A stretch of 28,743 nucleotides of DNA from an uncultured Christensenella sp. (GTDB lineage: Bacteria > Bacillota > Clostridia > Christensenellales > DTU072), in the NCBI GenBank assembly GCA_905210905.1, contig CAJLYQ010000020.1, positions 1-28,743 of the forward strand, read 5' to 3'. Within the stretch, counting starts at the first letter, position 1, and each line of letters begins with the position of its first letter. A program made the translations under genes and the position numbers. Below are positions 24,779 to 28,743 of this stretch, piece by piece. Under the pieces are notes generated by a model. It did no database searches. It was given only the letters and a program-made list of their open reading frames with translations, and was not told the origin of the DNA.

Positions 24779-26029
24779 ATGGAATATTCGGTACAAAAAC
24801 TGAGCAAGACCAAAATCGAAATTGCTATCAGCATCGAGAAAGAAGAATGGGAATCGTACGCAAAAGAAGCGTATGCAAAAAATAAATTCAAATATTCGCT
24901 CGAAGGATTCCGCAAAGGAAAAGTTCCAATGAACGTTCTCGTAAACAGATTCGGAAAAGAATTCTTCTACGAAGAAGCGCTCGATATCGCCGCGGACAAA
25001 TCTTATGCAGAAGTACTCGAAAAGGAAAAACTCGTCGTTATCGCGCAACCCGAATTCGACGTAAAGAGTATCGGAGAAGACGGAGTTAAATTCGTGATCA
25101 CCGTTATCGTTAAGCCCGAATTCGAACTCGGACAATACAAAGGACTGACCTTTGAAAAGGCGTCCACCGAAGTTACGGACGAAGAAGTCGAAAAAGAAAT
25201 TCAAAAAGAACTCGACCAGAGAGCGCGTCTTGTAGAAAAAGAAACGCCTGCCGAACTCGGAGATACCGTTGTAATCGACTACAGCGGCAAAATCGGTCGC
25301 AAAAAGTTTGAAGGTGGCACCGCTGAAAACCAGACGCTCGAACTCGGAAGCCATACGTTTATCCCGGGATTTGAAGAACAGATCGTCGGAATGAGCAAAG
25401 AAGAAAAGAAGAACATCGAAGTTACTTTCCCCGAAGATTACGGCAGCAAAGACCTTGCCGGAAAGAAAGCGGTATTCGCTATCGTTCTTCACGACGTTCA
25501 GAAGAAAGAACTTCCCGTTCTTGACGACGAATTCGTAAAAGACGTTGACGACGAACTCGACACCGTTGATCAATGGAAAGACAAAATCAGAGCGAAACTT
25601 CTTGAAAACAAAGAGAAGAACGCCGATATCAAACTTGAAAACGACATCGTAGAAAAGATTGCCGCAGAAACGGAAATCGAAATTCCCGATTGTATGGTAG
25701 AAGAAGAACTCGACTACAGAATGCAAGAAATGGAATATAGTATGGCGCAATACGGTCTTAAACTCGAAGACTATCTTAAGTATACCGGCACCACGGTAGA
25801 ACAAATGAGAAAAGACAAGAGAGAAGAAGCGCTCCGCAACATTAAGATTCGTCTTATACTCGAAGAGATTTGCAAGAAAGAAAACATAACGGTTACGCCC
25901 GAAGAACTCAAAGGCAAACTCGAAGGTATCGACCAAAAAGACTTGCGCGAAGCGACGAATTACTTTGCCAACCAAATTCTTACCGATAAACTCTTTACGT
26001 TCCTTAAAGAGAACAACGAGATAAAGTAA
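24779..26029 (+). CDS. tig: Trigger factor, ribosome-associated chaperone and prolyl isomerase
   Basis: Binds near the 50S exit tunnel and protects nascent chains. It is 416 residues. The N-terminal ribosome-binding domain has the signature loop GFRKGKVP (43-50). The FKBP-type PPIase domain (about 155-240) shows GDTVVIDYSGKI and FIPGFEEQIVGM. The long helical C-terminal domain makes up the remainder. Composition is very rich in Glu and Lys. It is the first gene of the tig-clpP-clpX-engB cluster. The start is set by CGGAGG. Certain identification. Confidence 0.97.
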   Translation: MEYSVQKLSKTKIEIAISIEKEEWESYAKEAYAKNKFKYSLEGFRKGKVPMNVLVNRFGKEFFYEEALDIAADKSYAEVLEKEKLVVIAQPEFDVKSIGEDGVKFVITVIVKPEFELGQYKGLTFEKASTEVTDEEVEKEIQKELDQRARLVEKETPAELGDTVVIDYSGKIGRKKFEGGTAENQTLELGSHTFIPGFEEQIVGMSKEEKKNIEVTFPEDYGSKDLAGKKAVFAIVLHDVQKKELPVLDDEFVKDVDDELDTVDQWKDKIRAKLLENKEKNADIKLENDIVEKIAAETEIEIPDCMVEEELDYRMQEMEYSMAQYGLKLEDYLKYTGTTVEQMRKDKREEALRNIKIRLILEEICKKENITVTPEELKGKLEGIDQKDLREATNYFANQILTDKLFTFLKENNEIK

Positions 26030-26038
26030 AAAAACGGG

Positions 26039-26062
26039 CGGGCAATCAAATTTGATTGCCCG
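26039..26062. terminator. Perfect 12-base inverted repeat after tig
   Basis: The two arms, 26039-26050 and 26051-26062, are perfectly complementary with no spacer; the AAATTT centre would form the loop. There is no T-run after it on the plus strand, so it may be a weak terminator, an mRNA 3' stabiliser or an operator between tig and clpP. Confidence 0.6.
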
Positions 26063-26095
26063 TAATAATCATCGGACGAATTAGCGAGAATCTTA

Positions 26096-26101
26096 TATAA
26101 T
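26096..26101 (+). promoter_or_regulatory. Possible -10 box of a clpP promoter
   Basis: A consensus TATAAT lies 57 bases before the clpP ATG, but I see no good -35 at 16-18 bases and no TGn extension. No CtsR-type direct heptad repeat or CIRCE element is visible. A separate clpP promoter is therefore only possible. Confidence 0.35.
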
Positions 26102-26157
26102 AGTAAGGATAGGGCGAATTCGTCTTTCTATAAAAAATTAAAATGGAGGAAAACACT

Positions 26158-26751
26158 ATGGCGTCTATACCTTTCGTTATTGAAAAAGATACGCGCGGAG
26201 AGAGAAGTTACGACTTATATTCCAGACTTCTCGAAGACAGAATTATATTTTTAACGGGAGAAATAAATTCCGACACTGCGAACAGCGTCGTTGCTCAGTT
26301 ATTGTATCTCGAAACGAAAGACCCGGATAAAGACATAAGTTTGTATATCAACAGTCCCGGCGGTTCTGTAACCGACGGTATGGCGATATACGACACGATG
26401 AAGTATATCAAGTGCGACGTATGTACGATTTGCGTCGGGCTTGCCGCAAGTATGGCGGCGTTCCTGCTCGGTTCCGGCGAAAAAGGGAAAAGATTTGCTT
26501 TGGCAAACAGTGAAATAATGATACATCAGCCGTCGGGCGGAGTTTCCGGACAAGCGACGGAAATTGCCATCGTTGCGGACAGAATTTTGAAAATCCGTTC
26601 GAAGATGAACAAGATTCTTGCCGAAAACACCAACCAACCGCTTGAAAAAATCGAGCGCGACGTCGAGAGAGATTTTTATATGGACGCCGACGAAGCGAAA
26701 GAGTACGGACTTATCGACAAGGTGTACGTTTCCAGACAGGAGGCTAAATGA
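26158..26751 (+). CDS. clpP: ATP-dependent Clp protease proteolytic subunit
   Basis: Serine protease forming the tetradecameric chamber that works with ClpX. It is 197 residues. The catalytic triad is visible: Ser98 in GLAASMAA, His123 in IMIHQPSGG and Asp172 in VERDFYM. The oxyanion region SPGGSV is at about 66-71. I start at 26158 because GGAGGA (26145-26150) precedes it by seven bases; an ATG at 26143 overlaps that Shine-Dalgarno. The stop overlaps the clpX start (ATGA). It belongs to the tig-clpP-clpX-engB cluster. Confidence 0.97.
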   Translation: MASIPFVIEKDTRGERSYDLYSRLLEDRIIFLTGEINSDTANSVVAQLLYLETKDPDKDISLYINSPGGSVTDGMAIYDTMKYIKCDVCTICVGLAASMAAFLLGSGEKGKRFALANSEIMIHQPSGGVSGQATEIAIVADRILKIRSKMNKILAENTNQPLEKIERDVERDFYMDADEAKEYGLIDKVYVSRQEAK

Positions 26752-28004
26752 TAAACAGAATAGAAGTTGACAGTGAAAAATGTGTTTTTTGCGGAAGAAC
26801 GGCAAAAGACGCAGTAACTTTGCTCGAAGGACCGAACTGCGTTTCTTTATGCAATCTTTGCATTTTCCGTGCAAATGAAATGCTTAAAGAACTCGATATG
26901 GTTCGTAGAGGAAAGGGAGAAAAAGCGCCCGAAGAGAACAAACCTTTGCCGACGCCGCACGAGATCAAAGCAAAACTCGACGAGTATATCGTCGGACAGG
27001 ACAATGCGAAAAAGATTTTGTCCGTTGCCGTATACAATCATTATAAGAGAATAAGAGATTTGAACAACGCCGAAAGCGACGTTAAACTCGACAAAAGCAA
27101 CGTTCTTATGCTCGGACCTACGGGAAGCGGCAAAACTTTGCTTGCCAAGACGCTTGCCGACATTCTTAACGTGCCGTTCTGTGTAGCGGACGCAACCACG
27201 TTAACCGAAGCGGGATACGTAGGCGAAGACGTGGAAAATATCTTGCTGAAACTTATTCAGGCGGCGGACGGAGACGTTTCCAAAGCGGAAAAAGGTATCG
27301 TTTATATCGACGAAATCGACAAAATTTGTCGTAAAACCGAGAACGTAAGCATTACGCGCGACGTAAGCGGTGAAGGCGTGCAACAGGCTTTGCTTAAAAT
27401 CATCGAGTCCACCGTAGCCAACGTGCCTCCGCACGGCGGAAGAAAACACCCGCAAGAAGAGTTCATCCAAATCGATACGACGAATATACTCTTTATTTGC
27501 GGCGGGGCATTCGTCGGACTTGAAAAAGTCGTAAGCAGCCGAAAAGACAATTCGTCGCTCGGTTTCGGCGGCAGTCTTAAAGAAAAAGAAGGCAATTACG
27601 CGGAGAGTATGCTCGATTTGCAGCCGGACGATTTAATCAAATACGGTTTAATTCCCGAATTCGTCGGAAGAATGCCGATAATCGCTACGCTGGATCAACT
27701 CACCGAAGACGATCTCGTAAGAATTATGACCGAACCGAAGAACGCTATAACGAAACAGTACGAAAAAATGATGAAACTCAACAACGTCGATCTCGAATTT
27801 ACCGACGAGGCGTTGCGTGCCGTTGCTCGTAAATCGATGAAACTGAAGACCGGCGCAAGGGGATTAAGAACCATCGTCGAAAAAGCGATGCTTAACGTTA
27901 TGTACGAAGTTCCTTCCGATCCCGAAGTAGAAAAAGTCGTGGTTACCGCCGATTCTATAGAGAAAGGCAACGAACCCGACGTTGTTCGTAAACAAATAGC
28001 GTAA
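26748..28004 (+). CDS. clpX: ATP-dependent Clp protease ATP-binding subunit ClpX
   Basis: AAA+ unfoldase that feeds substrates to ClpP. It is 418 residues. The N-terminal zinc-binding domain has Cys12/Cys15 and Cys35/Cys38. Walker A is GPTGSGKT (123-130), Walker B is GIVYIDEIDK, and the sensor II region is GARGLRTIVEKAML. The ClpP-docking loop reads LGF within SSLGFGGSLKEK, in place of the IGF of E. coli. The start overlaps the clpP stop and follows CAGGAGG, which implies balanced synthesis of both subunits. No lon gene follows, unlike the common clpX-lon-engB order. Confidence 0.97.
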   Translation: MINRIEVDSEKCVFCGRTAKDAVTLLEGPNCVSLCNLCIFRANEMLKELDMVRRGKGEKAPEENKPLPTPHEIKAKLDEYIVGQDNAKKILSVAVYNHYKRIRDLNNAESDVKLDKSNVLMLGPTGSGKTLLAKTLADILNVPFCVADATTLTEAGYVGEDVENILLKLIQAADGDVSKAEKGIVYIDEIDKICRKTENVSITRDVSGEGVQQALLKIIESTVANVPPHGGRKHPQEEFIQIDTTNILFICGGAFVGLEKVVSSRKDNSSLGFGGSLKEKEGNYAESMLDLQPDDLIKYGLIPEFVGRMPIIATLDQLTEDDLVRIMTEPKNAITKQYEKMMKLNNVDLEFTDEALRAVARKSMKLKTGARGLRTIVEKAMLNVMYEVPSDPEVEKVVVTADSIEKGNEPDVVRKQIA

Positions 28005-28014
28005 AATAAAACTC

Positions 28015-28055
28015 GGGCTTGTCCGTATATTTTTTTATGCGGACAAGTTCTTTTT
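28015..28055 (+). terminator. Hairpin plus T-run between clpX and engB
   Basis: Arms 28015-28025 and 28040-28050 form 11 pairs (two G-T wobbles) around a T-rich 14-base loop, followed by five T's. The run ends immediately before the engB Shine-Dalgarno (AAAGGA), so it may stop most clpX transcripts or limit engB expression. No separate engB promoter is obvious. Confidence 0.65.
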
Positions 28056-28067
28056 ATAAAGGATACT

Positions 28068-28652
28068 ATGATAAAAAAAGCCGTTTTTGTCACCAGCGTG
28101 GGTGATTTACGACAAATTAAAGAACATTACCCGATAGAGATTGCCGTTGCCGGAAAATCAAACGTCGGGAAATCTTCGTTTATAAATTTTATCTGCAACA
28201 ATTCCAAACTTGCGAAAACGAGTAAGGAACCCGGCAGAACCCGACTGTTGAATTATTTTAAGATAAACGACGGGGAGTTCGTTCTCGTCGATTTACCCGG
28301 ATACGGTTTTGCAAAAGTTAACGATAAAGAAAAAGAGAAATGGGGTAAACTTATCGAAGGATACTTTAACGAATCTACGGGATTGAAAAACGTATTTGTT
28401 CTTGTGGATATAAGGCACGATCCTACGGCAAACGATATGCAAATGTTTAAGTATTTGTATTATTACAACATTCCTTTTACCATAATCGCGACGAAAGCGG
28501 ACAAACTCAGTCGCTCGGCGGCGATGAAGCGGAAAAAAGAAATCGCCGATTACATAGGCGTCGGAGTAGATAATATTTTCGTGTGTTCGTCCTATGCGAA
28601 AACGGGAGCGCAAGAGATATATGACAGAATCGATCAGATAATAAACGCATAA
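28068..28652 (+). CDS. engB: Ribosome biogenesis GTPase YsxC/YihA (EngB)
   Basis: Essential GTPase for late 50S subunit assembly. It is 194 residues, normal for the family. G1 is AGKSNVGKSSF, the switch I region is KEPGRTRLLNYF (the family more often has TPGKTQ), G3 is DLPGYGFAKV, and G4 is TKADKL near residue 143. The start follows AAAGGA. It closes the tig-clpP-clpX cluster and is separated from clpX by a terminator-like hairpin. Certain identification. Confidence 0.97.
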   Translation: MIKKAVFVTSVGDLRQIKEHYPIEIAVAGKSNVGKSSFINFICNNSKLAKTSKEPGRTRLLNYFKINDGEFVLVDLPGYGFAKVNDKEKEKWGKLIEGYFNESTGLKNVFVLVDIRHDPTANDMQMFKYLYYYNIPFTIIATKADKLSRSAAMKRKKEIADYIGVGVDNIFVCSSYAKTGAQEIYDRIDQIINA

Positions 28653-28661
28653 AAAATTAAA

Positions 28662-28686
28662 CCGCCCTTTTCAGGGCGGCTTTTTT
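28662..28686 (+). terminator. Intrinsic terminator after engB
   Basis: A seven-pair GC-rich stem (28662-28668 with 28673-28679), the loop TTTC, then C and six T's. It ends the tig-clp-engB cluster. The 57 bases after it show no assignable feature. Confidence 0.9.
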
Positions 28687-28743
28687 CTGTCGGATCTCGG
28701 CTCAGCGCGGGAATACCGGGGTATTGAACACGCCGGAGCATAC

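Noticed and set aside
24731..25975. 414-codon minus-strand frame opposite tig
   Set aside because: Its Phe-rich sequence is the complement of the Glu/Lys-rich trigger factor, with no signal of its own.
26143..26157. An upstream ATG for clpP at 26143
   Set aside because: That ATG overlaps the GGAGGA Shine-Dalgarno of the ATG at 26158, which gives the expected ClpP N-terminus.
1..28743. Mobile elements, CRISPR arrays, toxin-antitoxin or defence genes
   Set aside because: No direct-repeat arrays, transposase or integrase motifs or defence-type domains are seen; every sizeable gene except two (the membrane protein and the DUF512 protein of unknown role) fits housekeeping or regulatory functions.

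Overview
This window looks like a chromosomal core segment of a spore-forming, Gram-positive bacterium of the Clostridia/Bacillota type. The support is spoIVA, a large Bacillus-type SRP RNA with an Alu domain, PyrR-type attenuation of a pyrimidine operon, RqcH, strong purine-rich Shine-Dalgarno sequences and clear SigA-like promoters. I could not name a genus. There are no insertion sequences, phage genes, CRISPR arrays, tRNAs or rRNAs, and nothing suggests recent transfer.

Layout. 1-2500: the 3' half of leuS, then a monocistronic gapA with its own promoter and a terminator shared with the convergent genes. 2518-4284 (minus): an asd-dapB pair for lysine/diaminopimelate synthesis, with a promoter facing left. 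4494-8176 (plus): a divergent unit encoding a 923-residue MalT/SARP-like regulator that lacks a recognisable Walker A, translationally coupled to an rRNA-methyltransferase-like gene. 8204-10514 (plus): promoter, PyrR-binding loop, attenuator, pyrR and a uracil permease. 10552-13412 (minus): rqcH followed by a compact L-serine dehydratase. 13456-18953 (plus): a DUF512 radical-SAM-like gene, der, a type Ic aspartate aminotransferase and spoIVA. 18987-20123: hflX. 20165-20470: SRP RNA. 20562-24662: pepF, an unknown membrane protein and dnaB. 24701-28686: tig, clpP, clpX and engB (ysxC).

Most genes serve protein synthesis, ribosome assembly or quality control: leuS, der, hflX, engB, rqcH, SRP RNA, trigger factor, ClpXP and a putative rRNA methyltransferase. 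The remainder are glycolysis, lysine, serine and pyrimidine metabolism, replication and sporulation.

The most interesting observations are: (a) three promoters (rqcH, DUF512-der, hflX) whose -10 boxes put the predicted transcription start at or one base before the ATG, with no Shine-Dalgarno, implying leaderless mRNAs for translation-related genes in an organism that otherwise uses strong SD sequences; (b) an SRP RNA whose apical GGAA tetraloop region is replaced; (c) the degenerate STAND/SARP regulator; (d) the detailed pyrR attenuator; and (e) a Gly9 tract in HflX. I see no defence system or other clearly new multi-gene system. The only stretch over 300 bases without a protein gene is 20124-20642, which holds the SRP RNA and two promoters. 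The last 57 bases (28687-28743) show nothing I can assign.
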